A stretch of 64,000 bases of DNA from CAZYBU01 sp964645775 (GTDB taxonomy: Bacteria; Spirochaetota; UBA4802; UBA5550): the NCBI GenBank assembly GCA_964645775.1, contig CAZYBU010000001.1, positions 1 through 64,000 of the forward strand, in the 5' to 3' direction. The translations under genes were made by a program, and so were the position numbers. The notes beneath the pieces are model-generated. The model worked only from the letters and a program-made list of their open reading frames with translations, was not told the DNA's origin and did not search any database. Below, piece by piece: positions 52,479 through 61,800 of the stretch (positions are counted from its first letter, which is position 1; each line of letters opens with the position of its first letter).

Positions 52479-53873
52479 TCAGTTGTAATCCATCCTGTAC
52501 TGCTTTTCCCGGAAGAGGTGGACGCAGGCATCCACGGCATCGGGTTCAAAGAAGGTGCCCCTGTGTGACGTTATCTCATTCAGGGCAAGCTCGATACCCA
52601 GGGCCGCCCGGTAAGGTCGGTGGGAAGCCATGGCCTCCACCACGTCGGCCACGGTCAGTATCCTTGCCTCCTGGATGATGTCATCTCTACTGAGGCCTCT
52701 GGGATAACCGGAACCGTCCAGATGTTCATGATGCTGATAAACGATATCGGCCACGGGCCATGGGAAATCGATTTGTCGAAGTATCTCGTACCCGATTTCA
52801 GGATGGATTTTGATAAGGCTGAACTCCACGTCCGTCAGACTTCCCGGTTTACTCAGGATCTCGGCCGGCACGGATATCTTGCCCAGGTCGTGGATGACTC
52901 CTGCCATGCGTATACCTTCGATCTTTTCGTGGGGAAGGCCCATCTCCTGAGCTATGCGCCGGGCAAGGTCGGCGACGCGCCGCTGGTGACCGGCGGTGTA
53001 GGGGTCTCTCGTCTCAACTGTCTGGGACATGGCCTGGATGGCTCCGCTCATGGCCTGACGGAGCTGCCGAAAACTTTCCCTCAGGTTCAGTTCTGATTTA
53101 AGCTGTTCCGAGTTGTCCCTGAGAATGATAACCTTGCCTTTTAGCTGGTTACCCGCTGTGCTCAGAGGAGCGGAGCGAAGATCAACCGGTATCTTATTAT
53201 TGTCGCGGTGTAGAACCTGAAACCGGCTCAGTTTCCGGATCTCTTCGAAACTTCCGCCCGGATCATCTTCGTACCGCGCAGGCAGCATCTCCTCGGACTG
53301 GATCTGCAATACCTGGAAGATATTTTTTTCCATGACATCATCAGCTTTCCAGCCGGTAAGTTTCTCAGCCGCCGGATTCATGAAGGATATTTTTTCCTGT
53401 TCATCGGTCACGATGACGGCGTCAGCTATACTGCTTAGAATCGTGGAATATTTCTGCTCATTGTCCCGTATTTTCCATTCCATCTCATGTCGGAGTAGGG
53501 CCATCTCGATGGCCGCCTTAAGTTCACGACGATCGATTGGCTTAATAATATATCCATATGGATTGGAAGTCTTGGCCCGCTCGATGGTATCTGAATCGGT
53601 GGAGGAGGTGATATAAATGACCGGGATGTTCTGGGTGTCGTTAATGTCGCTGGCAGAGGCAATGCCATCCATGTCACCTTGCAGCGTGATGTCCATGAGT
53701 ACGATATCCGGTTTATGCTGATCAGCCATCTCTACGGCCCCGGAGCCGGTATCCGCGGTCCCAACGACGGAATAACCCATTCCCTCCACGGATTTTTTCA
53801 GAACAAGAGCCGTGCTCCTGTCGTCTTCCACGATAATTATTCTTTTTTGTTCAGACGTCTCTTTTTTACTCAT
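52479..53873 (-). CDS. Response regulator with PAS and HD-GYP output
   Basis: 464-aa protein. Residues 10-125 are a receiver domain (IIIVEDDRST, phosphoacceptor Asp in DIVLMDITLQG, and IKPIDRRELKAAI). A PAS domain follows (ILSSIADAVIVTDEQEKISF). Residues about 285-460 are an HD-GYP domain: HDLGKI, HHEHLDGSGYPRGL and the conserved ADVVEAM. HD-GYP domains hydrolyse c-di-GMP. No histidine kinase is adjacent. A PilZ protein in the window could respond to the same messenger. Confidence 0.92.
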   Translation of the reverse strand: MSKKETSEQKRIIIVEDDRSTALVLKKSVEGMGYSVVGTADTGSGAVEMADQHKPDIVLMDITLQGDMDGIASASDINDTQNIPVIYITSSTDSDTIERAKTSNPYGYIIKPIDRRELKAAIEMALLRHEMEWKIRDNEQKYSTILSSIADAVIVTDEQEKISFMNPAAEKLTGWKADDVMEKNIFQVLQIQSEEMLPARYEDDPGGSFEEIRKLSRFQVLHRDNNKIPVDLRSAPLSTAGNQLKGKVIILRDNSEQLKSELNLRESFRQLRQAMSGAIQAMSQTVETRDPYTAGHQRRVADLARRIAQEMGLPHEKIEGIRMAGVIHDLGKISVPAEILSKPGSLTDVEFSLIKIHPEIGYEILRQIDFPWPVADIVYQHHEHLDGSGYPRGLSRDDIIQEARILTVADVVEAMASHRPYRAALGIELALNEITSHRGTFFEPDAVDACVHLFREKQYRMDYN

Positions 53874-54236
53874 TTTACTGTAACCTGGTTCAATACCACT
53901 CCCATACTTTTTATCATTTTTTTATTATTATTCAATAATAAAAAAACCATTTTATCCGCAGGTGAAAATTAATTACGCAATAAAGATGTAAAACATGCTC
54001 AGAATAGTGACCGGGATTCGGTTCTCTGGAATGTTTAGAGTCGAGTATATATTGTTCTTGAAACGGAAGATATCTTGTGGTATTGTTTATTCGCAGGAAA
54101 TACCGAAGGAATTTTCCCGGAACAGTAATGGATTTCACGATGCTATTCCGGGCTTCAAAAAAGGTATAGACAAAATGCCAGGTGGCAATCTGATTGCCCC
54201 TGTATCTCCCCACTGTAGTAACCCGGAGGAATTTTC
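53874..54236. other. 363-nt divergent regulatory gap
   Basis: Holds the promoters of the HD-GYP regulator (minus) and the activase (plus). A 13-bp A/T-only inverted repeat lies at 53917-53929 and 53934-53946. No open frame with a ribosome binding site stands out. GGAGGAA at the right end serves the activase start. Confidence 0.4.
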
Positions 54237-57200
54237 ATGGAGAGTCTTGGAATTAACATAGGATCATCCAGTGTTAAGCTCGTTCTGGTGGATGAATCTG
54301 ATATTATATGGAAGAAGGTTGTGGCCCATGATGGAAGTTTTCTGGAGACACTCAGGAAAATCCTGAATGAATATGATCTGCCCAGGGAAGTGTCCACACT
54401 GGCGACTGGAACCGAGGGCAGGTATCTTTTAAATATTAACAATGTTCTTGAATCGGTCTGTATCGAAGAGGCTCTGAGTGCCAGCAACATCTCTGTTGAT
54501 GCAGTCGTTTCCCTTGGAGGAGAGGACTTTGTCGTCTACACCATCGATCGGGACGGAAAGATCATAACGAATTTTGCTGGTAACAAGTGTGCGGCCGGCA
54601 CGGGAGAATTTTTTAAACAGCAGCTTGGCCGCATGGATATGACCCTGGATGATATAACCGATCTTCCAGAAAATTCGGAGGTGACGAAACTCTCTACCCG
54701 GTGCTCTGTTTTCATGAAGAGTGACTGTACACACAAGCTTAACAAGGGAGAAGCCACCAAGGCAGACATCGTTCTCTCTCTTTCCGATGTTATGGCGACC
54801 AAAGTCACCGATTTTCTCAAGCGGGCCAGAATAACAGAGGGGCGGGTACTACTGACGGGAGGAATCACTAAGAACCGGTACATACTCCGTTTTCTTAAAG
54901 AGAAGCTTCCGGAAATCGACTTCATAGTGCCGGAAGAGGCACCCTACTTCGAGGCTTACGGCGCGGCTCTCCTTGCCAGAAAGACCGGGAGTCAACTGCC
55001 TCCTGTAAACCGTCTTTTCAGGGAACACGATATCGGATTCAGTTCACTTCCGAGCCTGGCCAATGCCGAAGGAAGGGTCCAGTACCTTGAGTCTAAAAGA
55101 GGAAAAGCCAGGCCCGGCGCCGAGTATATACTGGGTGTGGATGGCGGATCCACCACCACCAAGGTCGCCCTTATCGATATGGAGACCGATGAAATTGTCG
55201 CTTCTCATTACGGCCGCACTCATGGCGATCCGGTCCAGGCTCTGAAGAGGTGTCTCTTCGAGGTGAAGAAACAGCTTCAGGACCAGATCGGGGGTGAAAA
55301 GGTAAACATCTCCATCGCGGCCACTACCGGGTCATCCCGCGAGATATTGGGTGTCTTCCTTGAAACTGGGGCCGTCTTTAACGAAATCATTGCCCATTCC
55401 GTGGGTACCACCTACTTTCGCGAAGAGATAGACACTATCTTCGAGATCGGCGGCCAGGACGCCAAGTACGTGTTTCTTAAAAACAAGGTGCCCATCGATT
55501 ACGCCATGAACGAAGCCTGTTCAGCCGGGACCGGATCCTTCCTTGAGGAATCGGCTTCAGGGGATCTTAATATCACGGACGTGACAAAAATTGGCGACGT
55601 GGCTGTCCAGGCCGACGCACCCCTTAAGTTTGGCGAGACCTGTTCCGCCTTTATCAATTCAGATATTCGGAAGGCGATTCAGTACGGCGCCTCCCGGGAG
55701 AACATCACGGCGGGTATTATCTGTTCTATCGTAAATAATTATCTGAACCGGGTCGTGGGAAACCGTTCTATCGGTCAGAATATCGTCCTCCAGGGAGGAG
55801 TCGCCAAGAACAGAGCTGTGCCTCTGGCGTTCGCTATGCTCATGGATAAGAATATCATCATACCGCCTGATCCTGAACTTCTGGGATGCTTCGGTGTTGG
55901 TATACTTGCTCGTCAGAAATTCAATGACGGTTTTGTGGAGAAGGGCTCTTTTGACATCGACCAGATCCTCAACACAGAGATCATTTATGAGCGAGAGTTT
56001 ACATGCCGGGCCTGTGATAATTACTGCCCCATTCGGGTCCTGAACGTGAATGAACACAAGTATATGTTCGGAGGACGGTGCAACAAGTACGCCAATTCAC
56101 GCAAAACCAAAAAGGTGGACGAGTCCCAGGTTTTCAACTACATCAACAAAAGGAACGACTTGATGTTCCGGGAAATGGCACCCGATCCTTCTGCCCTTGA
56201 AAGAAAAAAGGATTTTGTAATCGGGATACCGAATGCCTTCTCCATCTACACACTCTGGCCCCTCTATTCATGGTTCTTTCATACACTGGGTGTTGAAGCA
56301 AGACTGTCAAAGACCGTGGAGCACAGCGGCGTTGCCCGGGCTGAAAGCGCTTATTGTTTCCCGGCCGAGATAGCTCACGGGGCCGTGCAGTCATCCATCG
56401 ACGAGGGAGTGGATTACATATTCGTTCCGCATTTTCGGGATATGCCCAGTTATCAGGATGACGTACACGCCAACTTCTGTCCCATTACCCAGAGCCTGCC
56501 CTACTATATAACGAAAGCCTTCTCGGACGTGAACCAGGAAAAATTTCTGACTCCTGTTATTAGTTTCAAGTACGGGCTGGAAAAGGCCCTGGAGGGTTTT
56601 CTGGAGATGGGCCGCCAGCTCGGTTTCGGAGACTCTGAAATCAAGAAGGCATTTAAGGCCGGTTACGCCAAACAGCAGGAGTTTTTTGAACGTTACAAGA
56701 AGATGGGAAAAGAGGCCCTGGAACGGGCACGGGCCATGGACCAGCCGGTTATCGCGGTGCTGGGGCGGCCCTACAACGCCTACACCAGGGATGCCAATAT
56801 GGGAATACCCCTGAAATTCACCAGCCGGGGATTCAGCGTCATCCCCTTTGACATGCTGCCTTACGAGGGTGAAGGCATTTTTGACAACATGTACTGGTAC
56901 TACGGCCAGCAGGACATGAAAGCCAGCGCCTTCCTGCGCAAAGAAGACAACATTTTCATTACCTGGATAAGCAACTTCAGTTGCGCTCCCGACTCCTTTA
57001 TGCTTCATTACGTCAAGTGGCTCATGGGAACCAAACCCTTCCTTATTCTTGAGCTGGATTCCCATTCCGCAGACGCTGGTATTGATACGCGGGTCGAGGC
57101 CTTTCTGGACATCATTGAAGGATACCGCACGAAGTTTCAGGATGATCAGAAGGAGAGATACGATAACGGTCTCAGGTTTATTAATAATGGTGTGGATCCT

Positions 57201-58550
57201 CTACATGTATACGACATGAATAACCAAGAGCGGATTGACATCTTCGGTAACGAGAACGTTAAGATGCTTTTATCCAATATGGGGCGTATCGGGACAGAGC
57301 TTTTAGCCGCTTCACTCAGGGGAATTGAAATCAATACCGAGGCACTTCCTGTCCCCGATTCTTATACTCTCCAGATCGCGAGGAACTATATGTCGGGTAA
57401 AGAGTGTCTTCCGGCCCAGCTGGTTCTGGGAGCGGCCCTGAAGTACTTTATGTCGGACAAATACGACCGAAACGAGATATATCTCCTCTTCGTGCCAACA
57501 ACAACGGGACCCTGCCGTACCGGTCAGTACTATATTTTCTACGAGAACCTCTTCCGGGACATGGAGCTCCATAACGTGGTGGTTGTTACTCTGGATTCTG
57601 ATAACTCCTACAACGAGCTGGGACCCACCTTCTCCCAGAAAGCCTGGTGGAGCATCATAGTGAGCGATATGATGAAGGATGTGGAAACCTCCCTCAGGAC
57701 CCTGGCGGTTGATCCCCATGCGGCTATTGCCAAGTACGACGAGTTGTGGCAGAACCTGGTATCCATAGCCGAAGAGGACGTGGCAAAGGTTATTCCTACC
57801 CTGAAACGGATCGCGAAAGAGATAGCCAAGATACCCCTCAAGCAGAAGCTGGAAGATACACCGAAGGTCCTCATCGTGGGTGAGATATATGTTCGAAGGG
57901 ATGATTTTGCCGTGGACGAGCTGGTACGCATACTCTCCCGTAAGGGGATTATTGGCAAAGTCTCCGACGTAACGGAATGGATCTATTACACCGACTATGT
58001 CAGAAAACATGAACTGCAAAAACGGCTGAAACTTTATCCCTGGTGGAAGCGTACCTTCACACCGGAATTTCGGGAGCTCCTTGCCTGGAGGATCGAAGCT
58101 ATCTGGAAGAAGAACGTGGAGCATAAGGTGGAGAGGGCGCTGAAACCGACGAAGCTCCTTCCCTCAAAGCCGCACAACATGGAGGAGATTTTAAAGAATG
58201 CTTACGACACCTTTGTCACCAGCGAGCTGGAATCTGAGATATCCATAAGCAGCGGAGTGGCTTCAACCGCCATGTTGAAGGACTATTCAGGGATCATCAA
58301 TATTTCTCCCTTCGCCTGCCTTATCGGAAGGGTCATCGAGGGGATCGTCAATCCCTGGGCCCGGGAGCACCGGTATCCCATGTTATCAGTGGAAATAGAC
58401 GGAGAGATTCTTCCTCCCAGTACCATTAATCGTTTGGAGATATTCATGCTCAATGTTCTCCGGTTCCGCCAGTCCCCGAAGGCCAGTGACCTGGTGGAAC
58501 ATGCGGAAAAAATCGACAGCTCCCTGGATAGAAAGATTATTCGAGAATAA
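54237..58550 (+). CDS. Giant acyl-CoA dehydratase activase (double BadF/HgdC ATPase plus DUF2229/HgdB-like region)
   Basis: 1437-aa protein. Two ASKHA ATPase domains in tandem: GINIGSSSVKLVLVD with CAAGTGEFF and TRCSVFMKSD (about residues 1-260), then LGVDGGSTTTKVALID with CSAGTGSFLEE (Cys428) and GETCSAFINSD (Cys469), about 295-565. The paired cysteines bind the [4Fe-4S] cluster that drives ATP-dependent low-potential electron transfer in 2-hydroxyacyl-CoA dehydratase activators. A cysteine-containing linker (CRACDNYC near 590-598) leads to a long DUF2229/HgdB-like region. Such giant activases are widespread in anaerobes, but the target is usually unknown. No dehydratase subunits are nearby. 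GGAGGAA precedes the ATG. Confidence 0.9.
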   Translation: MESLGINIGSSSVKLVLVDESDIIWKKVVAHDGSFLETLRKILNEYDLPREVSTLATGTEGRYLLNINNVLESVCIEEALSASNISVDAVVSLGGEDFVVYTIDRDGKIITNFAGNKCAAGTGEFFKQQLGRMDMTLDDITDLPENSEVTKLSTRCSVFMKSDCTHKLNKGEATKADIVLSLSDVMATKVTDFLKRARITEGRVLLTGGITKNRYILRFLKEKLPEIDFIVPEEAPYFEAYGAALLARKTGSQLPPVNRLFREHDIGFSSLPSLANAEGRVQYLESKRGKARPGAEYILGVDGGSTTTKVALIDMETDEIVASHYGRTHGDPVQALKRCLFEVKKQLQDQIGGEKVNISIAATTGSSREILGVFLETGAVFNEIIAHSVGTTYFREEIDTIFEIGGQDAKYVFLKNKVPIDYAMNEACSAGTGSFLEESASGDLNITDVTKIGDVAVQADAPLKFGETCSAFINSDIRKAIQYGASRENITAGIICSIVNNYLNRVVGNRSIGQNIVLQGGVAKNRAVPLAFAMLMDKNIIIPPDPELLGCFGVGILARQKFNDGFVEKGSFDIDQILNTEIIYEREFTCRACDNYCPIRVLNVNEHKYMFGGRCNKYANSRKTKKVDESQVFNYINKRNDLMFREMAPDPSALERKKDFVIGIPNAFSIYTLWPLYSWFFHTLGVEARLSKTVEHSGVARAESAYCFPAEIAHGAVQSSIDEGVDYIFVPHFRDMPSYQDDVHANFCPITQSLPYYITKAFSDVNQEKFLTPVISFKYGLEKALEGFLEMGRQLGFGDSEIKKAFKAGYAKQQEFFERYKKMGKEALERARAMDQPVIAVLGRPYNAYTRDANMGIPLKFTSRGFSVIPFDMLPYEGEGIFDNMYWYYGQQDMKASAFLRKEDNIFITWISNFSCAPDSFMLHYVKWLMGTKPFLILELDSHSADAGIDTRVEAFLDIIEGYRTKFQDDQKERYDNGLRFINNGVDPLHVYDMNNQERIDIFGNENVKMLLSNMGRIGTELLAASLRGIEINTEALPVPDSYTLQIARNYMSGKECLPAQLVLGAALKYFMSDKYDRNEIYLLFVPTTTGPCRTGQYYIFYENLFRDMELHNVVVVTLDSDNSYNELGPTFSQKAWWSIIVSDMMKDVETSLRTLAVDPHAAIAKYDELWQNLVSIAEEDVAKVIPTLKRIAKEIAKIPLKQKLEDTPKVLIVGEIYVRRDDFAVDELVRILSRKGIIGKVSDVTEWIYYTDYVRKHELQKRLKLYPWWKRTFTPEFRELLAWRIEAIWKKNVEHKVERALKPTKLLPSKPHNMEEILKNAYDTFVTSELESEISISSGVASTAMLKDYSGIINISPFACLIGRVIEGIVNPWAREHRYPMLSVEIDGEILPPSTINRLEIFMLNVLRFRQSPKASDLVEHAEKIDSSLDRKIIRE

Positions 58551-58605
58551 GTGGGATGTATACATAATATCGGCCGGGAAAAATTTTCCGGCTCCGGTAA
58601 GTAGA

Positions 58606-58633
58606 GGGGGTGTCCATAAGGGCACCCCCTTTT
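58606..58633 (+). terminator. Rho-independent terminator after the activase gene
   Basis: A 10-bp stem (GGGGGTGTCC / GGGCACCCCC, with one G-T pair) and an ATAA loop are followed by TTTT. A second smaller A/T-cored hairpin (GCCGG..CCGGC) lies just before it at about 58572-58591. Confidence 0.8.
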
Positions 58634-58689
58634 CCTGGATAGAATATTTTATTCTTACATCAGTACTTATTCATTAACTTTAATTGTTC

Positions 58690-58860
58690 TGACGACACTT
58701 TGCGTCGCCGGAATGCGCCGCTGTCTTCGTCAAGAGTCTTGTCCTTCCGCACTGCGCGCGTCGGAACAAGACACTTGACCGGAAAACCCGGCGTATGTAA
58801 GCTAAGCCTGTCTCCTCCGGGATTCCGGTCAGCGGCGCGATTATATAAAAACATTGGTCC
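58690..58860. repeat. Complex palindromic element between convergent genes
   Basis: A long hairpin spans 58729-58779: GTCAAG-A-GTCTTG-TCC-TTCCG, a 12-nt loop, CGGAA-CAAGAC-A-CTTGAC, which is 17 paired positions with one A-A mismatch and a 3-nt bulge. Around it, CCGGAAT (58708-58714) and GCGCCGCTG (58715-58723) recur inverted at 58822-58828 and 58830-58838, in swapped order. Open frames on both strands here are likely by-products. It could be a dispersed mobile repeat or a structured RNA. Confidence 0.5.
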
Positions 58861-58880
58861 AGTATCAGTTTGCAGCAGAA

Positions 58881-61800
58881 TCATTTTTCCTTCAACCGGG
58901 ATTTTTCAAGAACATCCAGTGAATGAATGTAAAGCCGGATTCCTTCCCAATAGGCGGGATGGGTAAACCGCCGGCTTGTCCTTACTTCATTCAGAGCCTG
59001 CCGGAAGGCCCGGTTCAGTGATTCTCCATCGGCCAAACGGGCGTGTAACCGATGAGTGAAAAGATGACGGTTGGCCCCGGAAACAAAACTCTCCGCTACA
59101 ATAAGGGCCGGGGTTCCCGTGGAAGCTGTAACCAGGCCCAGGCTCCCGGGAGAAAGCATCTCCGGAACGTAAGGTACATAGGCTGCGCCGGAGGAACCTA
59201 TGGATGCAGAATAGGGGATACCTTTCCCGGTAAAAAGAGCGCGCTCACTCTTTTTGTAATATAAAGTGCCGGGGAAAAAGCTGATTCTCCCGTCCCGGTT
59301 TTCACGAACTTCTTGAATTCCCGATGATCTAAGGGCCTGCAGGTCGACCTCTGCCTCCATGCCCGCCGGTTCACCGTAGATGGCAACCCGGGGAATCGCC
59401 CTGTGGTACGGGGAACCCAGGGCGGCCAAGGAGGGCACGTAATAGATGCGGTGTTTCTCAACAAGGAGGCTTTCCGTACCCATGATGGCAATGGGAATAT
59501 CTGACATGTTCTGACCGGTATGAATCAGGATATTTTTGTACCGTTCAAGGTCCGGTGCCGCCGGTGATAACAGGTCATGCAGTTTTCTTGAGATAGAGAA
59601 AGACGGTGTCAGGTTTTTTAAACTCTGTCTGTACTCTTCCCGTATTGTCTGAAGCTTCTCTGAAGTCTCGTTAATAATAAGCCATCGTTTCATGTCGTGT
59701 GCCAAAAGCCAGATGAAGATATTGTTATCCGTCTCTGTGAGGGAAAAGATCACGGTGTTCTCCGGCATGGATGCATGGATGCTGTCCAGGGGAAGAGAAG
59801 GTATAAGTCTGGAGAGCAGAAGGGAAGGATTCTCTTTTATCGACTGTAAAGGTTCTTCTCCGTCTATCGCAATTTTCTCTCCTGTTACTTCGAAGCCGGA
59901 ATCATGGATAGCCTGCATCTGGATAAGAAGTTCAAGAACATAGAGGGCCTGGTCGTGGTAGCCGCTTTTCATTAGCCAGGTGATATATCTTTCATGAAGA
60001 CGAAGGAGAATGTCCATTCTGCTAAATGACTGGAGAAGGAATATCTCGCCGTCAATTTTCCTGTGTATCTGATGAATGGCCCTGTTGAGAATCTCACTCG
60101 ATTCTGGTGACGGCATTTTCTCCTTTCCGAGGCGCAGAAGCATGCTTTCAGCCCTGAGTAGATAGAGGGTGAAGGCGAGGTCGGGGGTAACCGGTTCAAA
60201 GAGGAGAGATTCAATTTTCTCTTCAGCGTTATCCGGATCACCCATAGCCAGGTCGACTTCGATGGCCGCCAGATTGTAATTACGGTTAAGATTGTACCTT
60301 CGGGAAGGGATGTTTTCTCCCCGCCTCAGATAGGTGCGGGCGGAACGAGGCTCCTCCATAGAGAGCTGATTGTAGATACGTCTCAGAAGGACTTTTTTTC
60401 GAAGGTAAGAGAGTTCAAGTGAATCGCAATCGTTAGCCCAGATCTCCAGAATCTGTTCCGCTTCAGGAGTTCCCCGATATTTCTCTTCCATCGCTTTCCT
60501 GTACCAGGCCAGGCGGTCTCGCCACGATTCCCATCTCCTGACTTCCGGCAGGTCATCGATATCATACCGTTCCGGGTTGGTTCCGCTCTCAGGATTGATG
60601 GGGAGAACCCCTTTACCGTTTTTCAGAGTGTGAATAATCTCTTTTTCTCTATTTGAATAGATGGTTTTTTTATCTGAGAGACATTCGCTCAGGGAAGAAT
60701 AGTCTTCATGCTGAAGAGTAAGGAGTTCCGCGCTTATCAGGCAGGCTCTGCCCATACTGAAATCATTTATTGTTTTCCCTTTTTGAAGTTCAGGTATTGT
60801 TCCTGAAGAAAGGGACGCCTCCAGGGAGGAATATTGTTTCCATACGGCGGTTTCTCCAATCAATTCGCTGTAATCTTCAAGCCTTTTCATGAAATTGTTA
60901 AGGTCTCCCCGAACGAGGGCGAGGTGTATGAGCCAGGCTGCGGAAGCGGGTTGCAAAAACGTATCCTCCCCCCTCTCCATAAGCTTTGAAAACTCTTCTT
61001 CTGATTGTTTAATATGACCCTGCAGATAGAGAAGCCGTCCTCCCTCGAAGATGTATCGCCTTCTTCCTTCTTCTCCCGTGATTTGATACCAGCGGTTGAG
61101 GGAGGTCATGGCTTCCCCTATATTTCCGTTTGCGAGCCAGTCCCTGTAACGTTTGAGAGCCATGGAGGCGTCCCGGTCATTATCAAAGGTCCCGCGGGAT
61201 GTCTGATAGAACCTGCCTTCAGGAGGATCCGTACCGGTAAGGGCATAGTTGATATACTTATCAGCCGATATCGATGTCATGTCCCAGGATACCAGAATCT
61301 TACGGACTCCGGCATAGTTCGCGGCGCTATGCAGCAGCAGTTCTTCATGGAAGGTTCTCTTACCCTGTCTGAGAAGAAGCAGTGTCGGTCTCAGCCGGGG
61401 CCGGGAGAAGAACCAGCTGGTCTGCAGAACCGGTGTATCGTCCAGGTCTATGACACAGGGGAAGACCCTGTATGACGCCTCTTCGGTCATATTCCCCCGG
61501 ATCGTCTCGTAACCGCTTATGTTTAAAAACGATCCGAAGACCTGAATCTCTTCGGGAGGCCCTTCATCTAATGCGGGAGGTGGCTCCGGTCCAGCCAGGA
61601 CAATTGCCCGGGACGGAGGTCTGAGGCCATCTTTGATCAGGGAGAGAAACTCTTCAGTAAGAATGATGGCAAAATCATCATCCGAAAAAAGCTCTTCGGG
61701 GATGAAGCCTTCAGATGGAATGTCGGTCAGGCCGAATTGGCCTCCCTTTCGAAAGAAGAGCATGAGCGAGTCATTGAATGACAGGATCAGGGCGAGAGGA

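Noticed and set aside
58660..58966. Open frames on both strands between the activase and CHAT genes
   Set aside because: Both overlap the long inverted repeats and have no supporting start signals; probably by-products of the palindromic element.
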